Source: Sphagnum magellanicum (Eukaryota > Streptophyta > Sphagnopsida > Sphagnales > Sphagnaceae). From it: a stretch of 64,000 nucleotides of DNA. Under the pieces are notes generated by a model. The model saw only the letters and a program-made list of their open reading frames with translations, searched no databases and was not told where the DNA came from. The stretch covers positions 18,979,223 through 19,043,222 of the forward strand of contig CM038907.1 in NCBI GenBank assembly GCA_021904315.1, written 5' to 3'. Made by a program: the position numbers and the translations under genes. Positions 14,798-26,758 of the stretch are shown in pieces; positions within the stretch are counted from its first letter, which is position 1, and each line of letters opens with the position of its first letter.

Positions 14798-14870
14798 AAT
14801 TGCATTATGCCGATGGTTGGCAATTTCGAGAAGCTCCGTGGCAGGTACATACAAACGAGCGATAGCTCAT
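14798..14870 (-). CDS. Candidate upstream coding exon of the E2F gene
   Basis: On the minus strand an open stretch reading ATELLEIANHRHNAI ends at a GTAAGT donor in phase 0. It joins in frame to the first listed E2F exon through a TTTAG acceptor, giving ...HRHNAI-EVREHEM. Plant E2F proteins usually have a longer N-terminal arm with an AIV-type motif before the DNA-binding domain, so this is a plausible part of the gene. No in-frame Met is present in this exon, so a first exon would lie still further upstream. The 5' boundary given is approximate. Confidence 0.4.
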
Positions 14871-14899
14871 CCAGGATATGGCAACAAGAGGTTCTCGTC

Positions 14900-16527
14900 T
14901 GTTATTGTGCCCTCAACTCCGCTGGAAAAGAATAGACCTTGAAATAGCTGCTCCTTAGTCACACACTGATAATGGCGGGCGGAGTACAAATGTTGCAGAC
15001 AACAAGGAAAGGCAGTCTATTCTACCTATCTTGCACGAACAAGAACCCGCAAGAAGCAGTACAAGGCAAAACGCGATGGGAAGGGATGTGTTACCCTACG
15101 ACAGATACGCAGAGGTAGGTTACAGATAGCGTCAGAAACATATTCTAAAGAAAGAGTATACTGAATAACAAATCGATTACGATGGTGGAGGAATCAGCAG
15201 AAGAAAGTTCAGCAAAGAGGAGGGAACAAGCTAAAGCCTAAGCCACGCAAGGAGCCAGAAGAACAGAAAGACAGAGAGAGAAAAGAGGCACGCTTGCTGA
15301 TGAAACCCGCTACTGAAGTGCTTGCAGATAGGATCAAGACCACCACAAGAAGACAGCCAAACAAAAAAAGAAAGCACTCTCAACAGCAAAACAACAAGCA
15401 AACTAAAATCAACAGTGTTGTAGAACCAACACAAGAGGATTCAAACAAACCATCAAAACCGGAGGAGGAAGAATGATACAACCGAATGAACCAGACAGCA
15501 GCAGCAGCATCTACTTCACGCAACTCGACGTGCAAAAGAAAGAAAGAAGGGAGCACCAGTCACAAAGGAGAACACAGGGGAGAGCAAAACAGATTAGGCT
15601 ATCTGTTTTCTCACAAAGAGATGACAGAAATTCCAAGCACCAAAGCAAAGGAGTACCGGAAAGGACGCAGCCCAGCAACAAAGAACGGATTTGTTTTTAG
15701 TCTCCCCGTCGCGCATGGAATCCCGCGAGCACGAGAGAGAACAGCGGCAAATGGATGCGCAGGGGAAAAAGAAGAGGAACATGGAGGCTTGGCGATGGGG
15801 TTGAAGCTTTTTGGGTTATGGCGGAAACCCGGCGATTGCAGGGGTGAAGCTCCTGGGGTGGACGTGGGTCAGGTACGGATACAGCCTCGGGAGGCACACG
15901 TTCGAGGCGACCCGCCGTCTCCCACCCTTGGTTCCCCCGGGTATCATTCACAGGGGTTTTTTTTCTCGTTTGAATGCTTCTCTTCTCTTCTCGCGCCTCT
16001 TCTTTTTTTCTCCATCTGCGCGCCACCATCCGAGTCCCAATCCGAGTCCCAATCCATGTGTCATCACCTCATCCAGGTCCTGCTAAGAAGCTCGCTTTTA
16101 TGTGTTCACACGCAGGGGACGGACAGCGAGAGAGAATTCCGAACAGTAGTATGCATGTCTGTGTTCACACCGTTATGAGATTTTCAGTGGAATAGTTCGT
16201 GTGCTAGTTTTCAGAGGTTGCGAGTGGGAGGGGATGGCTGCGATGGCAGCGCAAGCAACGCTCGGCAACGCGCGCGGCAACAAACGCAGAATTTACGCAA
16301 CAATAATGCATGAAGAACATGGTAGGAGAAAGGGTAGATCGAAGACCGGGGTTGGCCTTCGGGATCTGTAAAAAATTTGGGACCTTTCGCTCTTTTGGTG
16401 CTCAGGATTCTTGGATCGAAAAAGAACGCGGAAAGTCTGTTGTTTGTACTCTCGTTTTGAAGACATGATCTGCACTCTGCATTTGTTGATTGCAGGTTTG
16501 CATCAAGCATTTGAGCCTGAGCAAAGT
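14900..16527. promoter_or_regulatory. 5' region and probable promoter of E2F
   Basis: A less AT-rich block upstream of the minus-strand E2F gene. It is purine-rich on the plus strand (15,200-15,700) and holds GC-rich patches near 15,700-15,930 and 16,000-16,290. Probable content is the 5' untranslated leader, perhaps a non-coding or first coding exon, and the promoter. I found no exact TTTCCCGC site here. Open frames on both strands are composition artefacts as far as I can judge. Confidence 0.45.
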
Positions 16528-16925
16528 GTCTGCTTCTTCTCTTGGTTGGGTTTAGGGTTCAGATACTGACGTTGTGGTATATTGCAATTAAGCTTATGGT
16601 CCTCAGAAGATTGTTGCAGCTTAAATGAGAGGATACTAGATTGACGTCTTTTGATAATTAGCTATGTCTCTTGAGTGCTAGCCAACATCATGATTGAGTC
16701 TTCTTCCCATTGCTTCTGCTGCTTCTCTTCAGTGGGTTTAGGTTTAGGGTTCAGATGCAGACATTGTGGGATGTTCCAACTAAGCTTGCAGTCCTCACAA
16801 GATTGTTGCAGCTTGAATGAGCGCACACTAGATTGATGTCTTTTGATTAGCTATGTCTCTTGAGTGCTAGCCAACATCATGATTGAGTCTTCTTTCCATT
16901 GCTTCTGCAAATGCAACTGAAAACT
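16528..16925 (+). repeat. Tandem duplication, unit about 192 bp
   Basis: Two adjacent copies. TTAGGGTTCAGAT occurs near 16,551 and again 192 bp later. Each copy carries TAAGCTT, AGATTGTTGCAGCTT and the phrase TAGCTATGTCTCTTGAGTGC. The copies differ by point changes and a short indel. The sequence that follows copy 2 (16,905-17,080) has a further diverged relative at 17,370-17,510. Confidence 0.8.
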
Positions 16926-17521
16926 CACGATGCAGATTTTGTATGATGCTTTGCGCAGATTTTGGGCGGATTCTCACACTTACCTCCACCCACTGTCGGG
17001 AGCTGATGAAGTCAGTGGGTTGTCATGGTGGCTTTATCAGTGCTATTCATGGTGAAGAAGGTGATGGTGTGACACTTTGTGAGCGACTCTCAGAAGGTTT
17101 AAGGTTTAGGGTTTAGTTTTTCTGCACTCATTGTTGTGTTATTTTGAAATCAATGTTGTGAAGATCTCTTCGCAACTTCATGAATGGATACCATCTCCTT
17201 AGGTTGCTGTGACCTGCATTAGCCACCTCATCTGCTTCTTTCCTAGCAAGGGCCAATGCCTCTCTCATCACAGATCCCCCTGCAACACACTGACAGTTTT
17301 ATAAGCATATATAAGCTGACTGCAACATATGGGATTCTTTGTGTTACCCATACATCATGACCAAGTCTTCCCATTGCATCCAGAAATGCAATTAAACTTC
17401 TGGATGCAGATTTTGTTTAATGGTTTGCCCAGATTTTGGGCAGATTGTCATATACACTTATCAAGTCAGTGGGGTGTAGTCATGGCAGCTTGTCACTACT
17501 ATTTGTGATGAAGGTGTTTAG
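16926..17521 (+). repeat. Diverged repeat pair adjoining the tandem duplication
   Basis: The stretch 16,905-17,080 (ATGCAGATTTTGTATGATGC, then CAGATTTTGGGC, then AGTCAGTGGG) recurs in looser form at 17,400-17,510 in the same orientation. A plus-strand frame of 77 codons crosses the first copy but is disrupted in the second, so it is not called as a gene. A TTTAGGG-type motif lies at about 17,100-17,116. Confidence 0.55.
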
Positions 17522-18660
17522 CTGAAAGTAAAATCTACTAACAATAAATAGCCAGAATACAAATTTGTGTCCAAAGTAAGAACACATTAAACCATCTCAC
17601 AGTCAAGTGCTCCAACCTACCTTAGATCCCCATAGTTCCTACCTGAGAACCAACTCTACATTACTAGAACATTCCATACACCTAAAGGCAAGAAGTGGAT
17701 CAGATCACTCCGGATTTCCTCTCATAGGCTATCGTGATCTTTTCCAAATGGCATCGTGGTTACTCCCATTCTATAAACCCTTCACATAGCATTTAGGGTC
17801 ACACCAAAGCTGTGCCCAACAACTATGGTTTAAATCCCTTTCTCTCAACAATTGATAGCAACCAGTCCCATATCCTTCCTTCAAAGGTCCCAACATAGAA
17901 AAATATTGACAAATATGTCTCCACCCTCCCAGAAATTGTCTCTTCTCACAAATACATCAAGAATTGAACCCAAAGATAGAATGTGACTTCCCAAGAATGA
18001 AGAGGCTACATTTGGAGCTCCATCTCAACAAGTACTTGCTTTCCATATCCAATTACATTACCACACTCCCCTTGAACAAAATCAGGTATATTGAACTTGA
18101 ACTTATGGTGCCATGAACAAATCAACCTCTTAATCCCCTAGAGCCTATCATCAACTCCATTTCATACCACTAGATTTGTGCAACTCTAGTTCTCTAACTA
18201 CAAAACTCCTATGTAAAGAACAAACTGAAAATCCATAGCAAAACAACTTAGAACTTTGCATCTTGGGAAATTTTCCCTTCAATGCATGCATAGTAGAAAA
18301 CCATCCTAATTCCAAGGAACATGAAGGAAAACAAACACACAATGTGAAGAAAGGTACTTAGTTTTCAAAAGTTGTTTCCTTTTATCCTTGACCTCCGCAA
18401 CTTCCTTCTATCCCTTGGCACCGACATCATCCACACACAAGAAAAACAAAACCACAACCAAGCACATCCCAAAACTTTTGCACCTCCATGAACCAACTCA
18501 TTTCCATCGTTCCTCTACAAATCAACCATCACTCCACTAAATGATAAAAGACAAACAAACTATAGTTTTTTGGCACTTAAACACAATTCACACCTTAAAT
18601 CCTAATAATAAAATACCAAATCCATTTTTGGGTACATATGTAACCACATCCCAATAATTT
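17522..18660 (-). repeat. 3' LTR of the gypsy-type element (uninterrupted copy)
   Basis: Contains block A (begins TGAAAGTAAAATCTAC) and block B (includes TGCATCTTGGGAAATTTTCC and ACCATCCTAATTCCAAGGAA), separated by about 480 bp. Both blocks recur, in the same order and orientation, on the right side of the element. The element reads on the minus strand, so this is its 3' LTR. The inner end near 18,660 is approximate. Confidence 0.65.
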
Positions 18661-18949
18661 TGAATGAGTCCTTCATCTTCATCATTCAAGGTGCAAAATG
18701 GTAAAACTAGAGATGATTTTGCCTCTATTGATCCCGAAGTTATTCATCTTTTCCTTTGATCACACAAATTCTACCACCTTCATCTTGTTCCACAAATTTA
18801 TTCCCATCTAAATATTTCATAAAAAGAATGTGTCCCTTTCAATTGGAAGTCATAGATATTTTCTTTCCTAGTTTCTTCATTTTAACATAAATTACTCCTT
18901 CACCAAATCCCATAAGCATTTGCCTTCCCTTCCTCAAAACGTAAGCTTG

Positions 18950-19770
18950 ATTTTGTTTTACTTATGTTTGGCTTACATTGTTAATTACCATACCATTCAT
19001 CATTGTTATATAGCTACATATTTTCAATCATTTGTTCATCTAACATTGACACATCATCATCTTCATCAAAAGCTTTGACCAACAGACTTCAAAAATTGTT
19101 CGTTTGCAATCTTGGAACATGCTTAATTAAAATCATGTGTGGTGGGAACTTGGTGTTAGATTGGATGCCACAATGCTATCCAAATAAGATTCTTGGCAAA
19201 TGATTATCCCAATCCTGAACATGTGCAACAATAATAAATAAAGTAGTCAACCCATGTTTTAAGGTTTTGACCAACCTCTCGACCATACCATTACATTTAG
19301 GCCATTGAAGAATAGTGTATTAATGTACTTGATTCCATAATTGTTACACAATTGGTTGAACTTTACTAGCCATTCACCTCCATTGTCAATTAAAACATGT
19401 TTAAAAACCCCAAATCGACAGATAATTTCATATTCAAAGAACTTTGCATAATCTTTACTTCATGATTAACAAAAACCCTTGTTTCAACCCACTTAAAATA
19501 ATGATCAATGGAAACCAGAATGTATCAATTCCAATTGTTTATTTCTGGTAATGGATGTGTTATATCAAAAACAACCGTGTAAAAATGATCCCACACTAAT
19601 ATGCACTTGAAATCCTCTACATTAAATTTGATATTTTTAATTCATTTCACCAATTGGCACTCCTTATAAACACAAACAACAACCTTCACCTCTTTAATTG
19701 TGTTTTGCCAAAAGTAACATCTATTTATTTATACAAACATGTTTTCACCAAAATGTCCAATCTTGTCGTG
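18950..19770 (-). pseudogene. Degenerate Ty3/gypsy integrase
   Basis: Minus-strand conceptual translation, with frame changes, shows integrase landmarks in order. These are a zinc-binding N-terminal region (LHDKIGHFGENMF, then VCVYKECQLVK), a catalytic-core segment ILVSIDHYFKWVETRVFV, the conserved IDNGGEW, and GMVERLVKTLKHGLTTLF followed by a WDNHLP-type segment. Several stops and frameshifts interrupt it, so no intact enzyme can be made. The family assignment to gypsy-type elements rests on this motif order; no search was run. Confidence 0.8.
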
Positions 19771-20439
19771 TAAATTTAAAATAAAATGTTTATAATCTTC
19801 AAGTTTTGAAACCACTAGTCCTTTGAACATTAATTTATCATGATCCTAGTGATAATACAAAATTCATTTCTATATATTAAAATTTTTCCTTCACATTGTA
19901 ATTTACAATAACTTATCCTCCATTTAAGACCATCATGGTTTATTCACCATTCTAGATATCTATGTTTATGGAACAATCCCATTCACAATCTTTCTCTCCT
20001 TCTAAACAACTCCCATCCACTTCATCTTCATCAACTACTGTGTGTGTTTCATCAATCAATTGCAAATGCATCCAAGTATCCCATAGATCCTTCCATCTCC
20101 TCTCCAAAATCTATTCATGTTGCTTATCTTCTATCTTTTCCACCAAACTTTCAATTGATTCTTCATCAATCATTATATCTTTAGTTGTCATCTCCACCTT
20201 TTATGTTTTAATGACATCAACCATAAACAACTAATTGAACTTTTTTTGCATCCATATGTTACAAAATCAATCCAATTTTTGAACTTTGTTTCCCTCTCCA
20301 ACAAATTTTTTTCACTTTTTAAATATGTTGCATCCATTCATAGTTTTGTATCTCCTTCTAAAAATCTTCTTCCTCCTTTGCACATCCCATTGGATTTTTG
20401 TTTAATGCATCAATATTGGGATATTTAAATCTCACACAA

Positions 20440-20970
20440 TGTACTATGTTAAAATTGAAGTCATGAAACATATTAATCCACCTTGCTTTTATTATGTATG
20501 CATTGGAAACAATAGCTAACCATTCCAAAGGTTTGTGGTCATTGTGTAAGGTGAAGTGATTCTAATATAAGTATTGCTAGAAATGCATAATGTCCCATTT
20601 CAATGCATAACATTCACCTTTTATTAGGTGAAATTTCCTTTAGATTGGTGAAAGTCCTTTGCTTGCTTGTATAAGCTACAACCTACTCTTCTTTTCCCTT
20701 TCATTGTGACAAAATGGCTCCCGCACCTCAAACTAACCAATCTACATCCAAAATAAAAGGCTTAATTAAATTCATTTTAATTAACTAATGCATTTTTTAA
20801 CATGTCAAAGGCATTTTGATAATTATAATTCCATAAAAATGCTACATCTTTTTTTGTAAATTCAAATAAAGGTATAACCATATGGGAATATCCTTTTACA
20901 TAATTATTATAATAGGCAAAAGCATCCTTAGGTGGTATCACTAAAAACATCACACCTTCATTCTCATGGA
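20440..20970 (-). pseudogene. Degenerate RT connection and RNase H of the gypsy element
   Basis: Minus strand. A YVKGYSHMVIPLFEFTKKD segment with WNYNYQNAFDMLKNAL matches the thumb/connection of gypsy reverse transcriptases. Frame-shifted pieces of RNase H follow: a GAGAILSQ-type strand, VVAYTSK, a CYALKWDIMHF-like segment and DHKPLEWL. In-frame stops are numerous. The palm domain with its YxDD motif, which should lie upstream on this strand, is not found; unrelated sequence occupies that position. Confidence 0.75.
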
Positions 20971-21099
20971 CCCATCGAACTTTTAAAAATCATAGGAAAC
21001 ATTTATAAATATCCACATTTATATCCACATCCATGATAGTTCAAATTTTAATTAAAAAATTGAAATTTAATAATAGGTCATAATTATTTATATCAACAA

Positions 21100-22230
21100 T
21101 CATAAACATCATGAAACATCATATTTTTACAACTCATATAAGCATCTCATTTATCTTTCCCTACGCCTAGGTTACCACCCTTGTTGCAACCCTAGCTCTG
21201 GGTTCCCAACCAAAGAAAAGGCTTGCAAAAGTGTGGGCCAAAAAAAAAGCCCAAGAGTCACATTTCATGCTCCTTGGAGTGTAGGAGGGTGTGAGGGGAA
21301 GGAACTTGCACACTCCCAAGTGGGTTCCCACTTTGGGAATTGGAGCTTCAATGGATTTTCAAATTTTCAAGTATTTTATGGGTCAAAATTCATTGGATTA
21401 AATAGTTCATTATACCATTGGAAAACTCTTGAAACTTAGATGTTTAAAATGGGCTTGCATGACCCATTTGAATACTTAAAACATAAAACACAAATTATGG
21501 CCAAAAGAAGGGTCGGAAGTCAAAATGCCAATTTGACTCCCGACCATTAAAAGTTAGGAATATCCCTAATTTATTTATGTGTAGGTGGCGTAAACCTTCA
21601 ACAAGGGCTACAACTTTGCTTCAGACCTCACATCAATCAGAGGTCTACACAAATATGGCCCTTCAAAGTGCTGGAAGACCCAATTTCAAGAATTTCGGGA
21701 GTTCCCATTTCAAGACAAAATGACATTTGGATGTAGCCTTTGTGACTAATCATAAAAAATACTATAAGGGGGAAGGTGGTGGCTTTCCCCAAGTCCAGGC
21801 CATGATGAGTCTTGTGAATCCGTGTATGCTCGTGCTCGTCTGTACATCAAAAGTGTTCCAACCACACATTAATCAACTCCTTGTTTGGTTTGTGCAAGTT
21901 CGTGTGAATAATTGACTCATTTGTCATTCTTCCTGATCCCCATCCCAAAGCTCCAACATGCCCTTCTACCCTCGAAGTGTCACGAACTAGGGAGCATATC
22001 CCAATTCTTTTTTCTGTTGTTTCCACTTTTGGACTTGCATTTGAGTCTTTCAAGGAGTGTGGGGTTGTGTCAACCCTTGAAATTTTTTTATAAGATTCTA
22101 AACCTATCACCAAATGCATGATTCCTAGTTCTTGGATAATTATAACTGCCATGACAAACATGGAGGCTTTCACATCAACCAATCCTTCCACCAAATGGTT
22201 ATTGACTTCTATTAACATTTATAAAATCTT
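21100..22230. mobile_element. Foreign segment within the retrotransposon
   Basis: This block is less AT-rich than its surroundings, breaks the gypsy pol order and occupies the place where reverse transcriptase is expected. About 180 bp of it (21,772-21,951) recurs at 62,493-62,671, about 40 kb away and in the same orientation, so it is itself a dispersed repeat. No terminal repeats or transposase were found. The class of element and the exact edges are unknown. Confidence 0.5.
21772..21951 (+). repeat. Dispersed repeat, copy 1 of 2
   Basis: Shares with 62,493-62,671 the ordered landmarks GAAGGTGGTGGCTT, TGATGAGTCTTGTGA, CATCAAAAGTG and TTTGTGCAAGTTCG, with substitutions between. Function is unknown; it is most likely part of an interspersed element. 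Confidence 0.75.
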
Positions 22231-22689
22231 ACTTCAATTATTCTTTTTTATGTAAATTTTATAGATTATTAGCATCCTTTCTACCTTGAATACATTGACT
22301 GACTTCAATTTTTCATCTTGCTTCTTCTATGCCAATTTCATTTAATTTTTTAGGAATTCCAATTTGTTGAAAATAGAAAAAAATGTTTCTATATGAAATG
22401 GGGCAATTTTGCCTTTGATGAAATGTGCGAGGATTTTTGACCTTGTAAAACCTTCCTTCATGACATCTACTAGTCATGTTTCCATGTTTTTGTTTTCAAT
22501 TGCATCAACTTCTAGTGCTTGGGTTTCCATCGACAATCTTCTTTTCAATATTTTAGTTCTAGAAAACATATCATGTTTGGTCCCACACAATTAATTCAAT
22601 TGTTCCAATGTAATTGTTTCATCATCAATAAGAACTTCCAAATAATTATTGGTTGTAGATGGTGCCTTGACATACTTTCCCTTTTACCA

Positions 22690-22805
22690 ACGTCTTTATT
22701 TTATATGGCCCATTCTTGTACAATATCCACATCTAATGCCACAATTTTCTATCCTATGAGGAAAACCACATTTACCACATTTGGGTTTAAAATTTCCAAT
22801 TCTTG
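22690..22805 (-). pseudogene. Gag-type zinc-knuckle remnant
   Basis: On the minus strand a double knuckle is readable: PKCGKCGFPHRIENC followed by CGYCTRMGHIK. The first has C-x2-C-x3-H-x4-C spacing. The second has C-x2-C-x4-H but the position of its last Cys now reads as Arg after an in-frame stop. Such CCHC motifs mark retroelement Gag proteins, and the place, upstream of RNase H and integrase on the same strand, fits a gypsy element. Confidence 0.65.
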
Positions 22806-24662
22806 AACACATTATAATAACAACATGATCCATGGAATTGCATATATGGCATTATAGTTAATGGCCCCTAGGGAACCTATTCCATGATTTTCTGAAATTC
22901 TTTGCTTGAAAAAATTTATAAATGACTTAATAAGAACATTGGCTTACTTTTCCATCATTGCATTAGTCATCATCAATATCCCCTCTTCATGCTCCTCCTT
23001 TAAAGGCTAAAGATGAGTTTTTCACAATTCTGAGAACACCCAAGTGTTCCATTTCCAAAGTTGCAACAAACATAACATCCATGTTTTCATAATCCCACAC
23101 TACACAATATTTTTGATCTTAGGAAAAAATTAAAAAAGAAACCTTCTCCTTTGTTCAACATCCTCAATCTTGCCCTTTGTGAACAATTTTCCATTTTGTC
23201 ATCATTGGTTTGCACTCATTGTTTGATATTGTGTTTGATCACATCCAACTTGGCTTTATTCTCCTCCTTATCAACAATCTTATGCTTTAATAACATACTT
23301 GCCTTCATGGCCTAGTAATCAGTAGGAGTAGTAGGCAACTTTTTTTACCATTATTTAATTTTGCCTTTCAAATTCAATCTACCAATCTTAAACAATTTTG
23401 ATTCATCAATACCCTTATTAACATTTACAACCTTTCCACCCAATCATGGACATCCTCATACTCCTTGCCCCAAAATAATTCATCCATGTGTTTAGAGTTA
23501 GTCATCTTGAACTACTACCCCAATGCTAAATTAAGACTTTTTTTAATCCATAAACAAATTATATCCTACATAGAAATCAACACGATCTTCGCTTTCATTA
23601 ATCGATTTTTTTTCTCCTTTAAAATTTTGCTCTAACACCCAATAAAATATGGATGTGACACTGGCATGCTCTATTGTAACAATTATATCTCCCTTTGATC
23701 CATGCTAAGTATGAAGATTTTAACATAGTGAGCTCCTCTTATAATAAAAGTTGGTATCCAAATATCTCCTACATAAGGTGAAGGTTTCTTCTTCTCAACG
23801 TCATGAAAAACAAATTCAATATTAGATACATTAAATAATTTATATAAAATTGTAGTTTTTCCTTTGTTCTTAGAACTCTTCTCCATTTTGTTGATTTTTG
23901 TGAATAGGATATGCCCCACGCTATACCATCATGTTGAAGTTGGTCCAATTTTCATTTCTTCTACATAACAACCCTAATCATCCTTTCCAAATATTGTGCC
24001 AAAATCAATGGGTATTGCAACAAATGTAAAGATTTCAAAATTCTCAAAATTACATTTAATTTTTTATATATACCTTCATGTTCTCCAATTCATCACTTTA
24101 GAAAAATGTCAAGAATGTGTTCTACCTTGAAAAGTTTGTTTCCAAGTGTAAGCAACTTTTCCATACATGCAAAATTGCACTTTATGGGTTTTTGATTTTG
24201 TTGCACAAGGAATCCATATGTCTCCAACTTATGGAATCGAATCTCTACCTTCAAACGTGGGAATTATGAACAGAATAGAAGAGGCGGGAGAAGAAAGTTC
24301 TTCCTTGAAATTGAACAACTATTCCCCAAGCTTTATTGCCATTATGCATTTTCATCCACATTTGAATTCAAGTTTGAAAGCCATTATGAGATCTATCCTT
24401 ACTACTAAATCTCCCACCTTGGCCTTTGTTGGGTCCAACCCAACAATATTGATTGTTTCGAATCCCATAATGTAAAGAACAATGGAACCTATTTTTGGTG
24501 TAGCCATTCAAACACCAAGATCAAATTGTTGTCCATTCACAACTTGTGGATCTTCTTTGATAAATATATTTTTCATTGGAATTTGTCATCTTCCAACTAG
24601 ATCACATATTATATTCATAGTTCACAAACCACTTACCCAACTTAATCACATTTTAAAAAATT

Positions 24663-24674
24663 ACTTTAATACCA
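24663..24674 (-). other. Decayed primer-binding site
   Basis: The plus strand reads ACTTTAATACCA. The complement of the initiator-Met tRNA primer site usual in plant LTR elements would read GCTCTGATACCA. The three differences are all G-to-A or C-to-T changes, as expected from decay of methylated DNA. It lies 13 bp from the start of the right-hand block A. Typical spacing is shorter, so this is a suggestion. Confidence 0.4.
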
Positions 24675-24687
24675 AAAAAAAAACAAT

Positions 24688-24858
24688 TAAAAATAAAATC
24701 TACCAACATATAATCAAAATACAATTATGTATCCAAAGTAAAAACACATTAAACCATCTCATGGTTAAGATTATTTCCAACCTACCTTATATCCTCACAA
24801 TTACTACCTAAAAACCAACTCTACATGATTTGAGAACACTCCATAAAGGTAAGAAGTG
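24688..24858 (-). repeat. 5' LTR, part A
   Basis: Direct repeat of 17,522-17,700. It shares TAAAATCTAC, then AACACATTAAACCATCTCA, then CCAACTCTACAT and a final AAGAAGTGG. Similarity stops sharply near 24,858, where the left copy continues into the middle of the LTR. The second half of this LTR resumes at 30,324. Confidence 0.7.
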
Positions 24859-26095
24859 GGGTGAATGCAAGGTATAGTGGCTGAAAAGTGACGAAAAATA
24901 CGCTCCTTATGAATCCATACAAGATTTTTTTAAATGATTCAAATGGACATGGTTGTTACTTTAAAAAATTAGTATTATAATATGTGAATAATACATGTTC
25001 AATCACCTATAAACCTTCCCAAATGTATGTGAAAACTAGTATTTAATATAGCTAATGTCATTTTTTGATTTGGAAGTCTTTAAAGAAAAACTCATAACAC
25101 CCAAAATAATAATGCCCCATTTAAAATTTTCAAAAAATATGTTTTTGGGACAAATTTTTTGAAAAACAAACAAAAATTGCAACTATTATGGACTTATGAA
25201 AATATGGTCAAATTTTAACCATTCAAAAGTCCCTAACTATTAATTGCTTAAGGTTTTCAAAAAAAATATTCTTCATATGAGTTTATCATCTTGTATTACA
25301 TTATATATTGAATCTCAATAATAAATTTGGAATGTGAATCAATATAATTTTTTCCATTTTGTAATGTTCTAGTCAAACGATTAATCCATATTTTTTGACT
25401 TTAAAAGTAACAAATGATTTTTTTATTAAAAAACAACCACATAATTTTTTTGTTCCTTTTAAAAGGGCAAGGACTTGAAATTGGAAACTGAGATGGCATG
25501 TAACCATTGCACAAAATTTATAGTTTAATCACATGTTTGATTTGTACAATATGTTTTTATAATAAAATTTATTTTTTTGAATTTTACAACTTATCTTTAT
25601 ATTTATCCAAGACTTATTGGAGAAAATTGCAAATTCTGAATTTTACAATTTATTTATATATCAATTCCAATGATGATCTGAAACCATGTAAAGTTTAATA
25701 ATTATTCAATCTACATGAATATAAAAATTTCCCCAAAAATTCTAGATTAATTTTGATCATTCTTATGTGACTTACTTAACACCTCAGAATTGGTTACAAG
25801 TCTTTAATTAATCTTTTTTCACCCTCAAATGTTGATATAATTTATTCATATTTTTATACGTCATTCTTGAATGTATATTACATCACATTATGTAGATTAC
25901 ATGAAAAATATTTAACCCTAAATGAAATTAAAATGTGACAAGTGTGTTATTCAAAAGTGGTTACATTTGCAATGGCTCATTATATTGTAGACTTACCCAA
26001 CAATCAAATCTTTTGTGGATTTCTAAGAGAATTATATGATGAAAGTGTAAAATCAAATTCAATCCATGCATTAGCATAACAAATAAGTTAGCATT

Positions 26096-26758
26096 TTGGT
26101 CCATATTACTTACAAATGGGACCCAAGATCTAATCCATTGTTTTCAAGTACCAATATTTTGAAAGAAGTGCACTACTACCTATTTGATGACATTACCCAT
26201 GGCACATTGTTTGTCCAACGTGCTTTCATGTTGAACTTTCAACATCTGCAAAACATTGGGTTCACCCCCAAGACACATATTTTGTTTGGAATAACAATCG
26301 ATATGGATAATTCAAGTGATGTTGATTGATCTTGAAAATTTGGATGTGGCACAATCAAAGGTAGTCGAGGCATGCACCAAGTTCAATTTATGACAATTAA
26401 AGATCCTACACCTTGTCATTACCACCACTTGTCTTACTTTTGTGGCCATTACATGGGACTAAATAATAATCCTAGACTATGTTCCAATGTTGATCATGTG
26501 CCCAAATGGACGTTGACCAAACTCCATGTATTTAATAGTATAAAAGTTAGGGATGAGATGCATGATTTAGATGAGGAGGTGGAAGCCAAGACAAGGGGAA
26601 AATGGATTGTAGAGAATTTGCTTCCTAGTGATAATATTGTTGTGGTTTCAAATGATGAAGAACAATTTTGGCTAATGGGTGAAAATCTTTTAAAGTGTAC
26701 CACACAAGATGAAAAGGGCATAGTCCTTATTGTAATATTTTTTTACTCTATATTTTGA
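26096..26758 (+). pseudogene. Coding-like remnant of unknown family
   Basis: Two successive open frames on the same strand. The first, 77 codons, has 76 residues of mixed composition (LFDDITHGTLFVQRAF). The second, 128 codons, starts with a His/Cys-rich patch (CHYHHLSYFCGHYMG, reminiscent of the end of a PHD-type zinc finger) and continues with an acidic, well-mixed segment (KVRDEMHDLDEEVEAKTRG). The composition is more protein-like than surrounding frames. I do not recognise the family; it may be a gene fragment or transposon-borne. Confidence 0.3.

Noticed and set aside
14426..14935. 169-codon plus-strand open frame
   Set aside because: It lies antisense to the E2F N-terminal exon and shows no motif; the minus-strand exon gives a recognisable protein.
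15486..16178. 230-codon plus-strand open frame
   Set aside because: The composition (Ser, Arg, Glu, Gly rich from purine-rich and GC-rich DNA) lacks any domain. It most likely crosses the E2F promoter and leader.
16883..17116. 77-codon plus-strand frame
   Set aside because: It lies within the diverged repeat next to the tandem duplication and is not preserved in the related copy at 17.4 kb.
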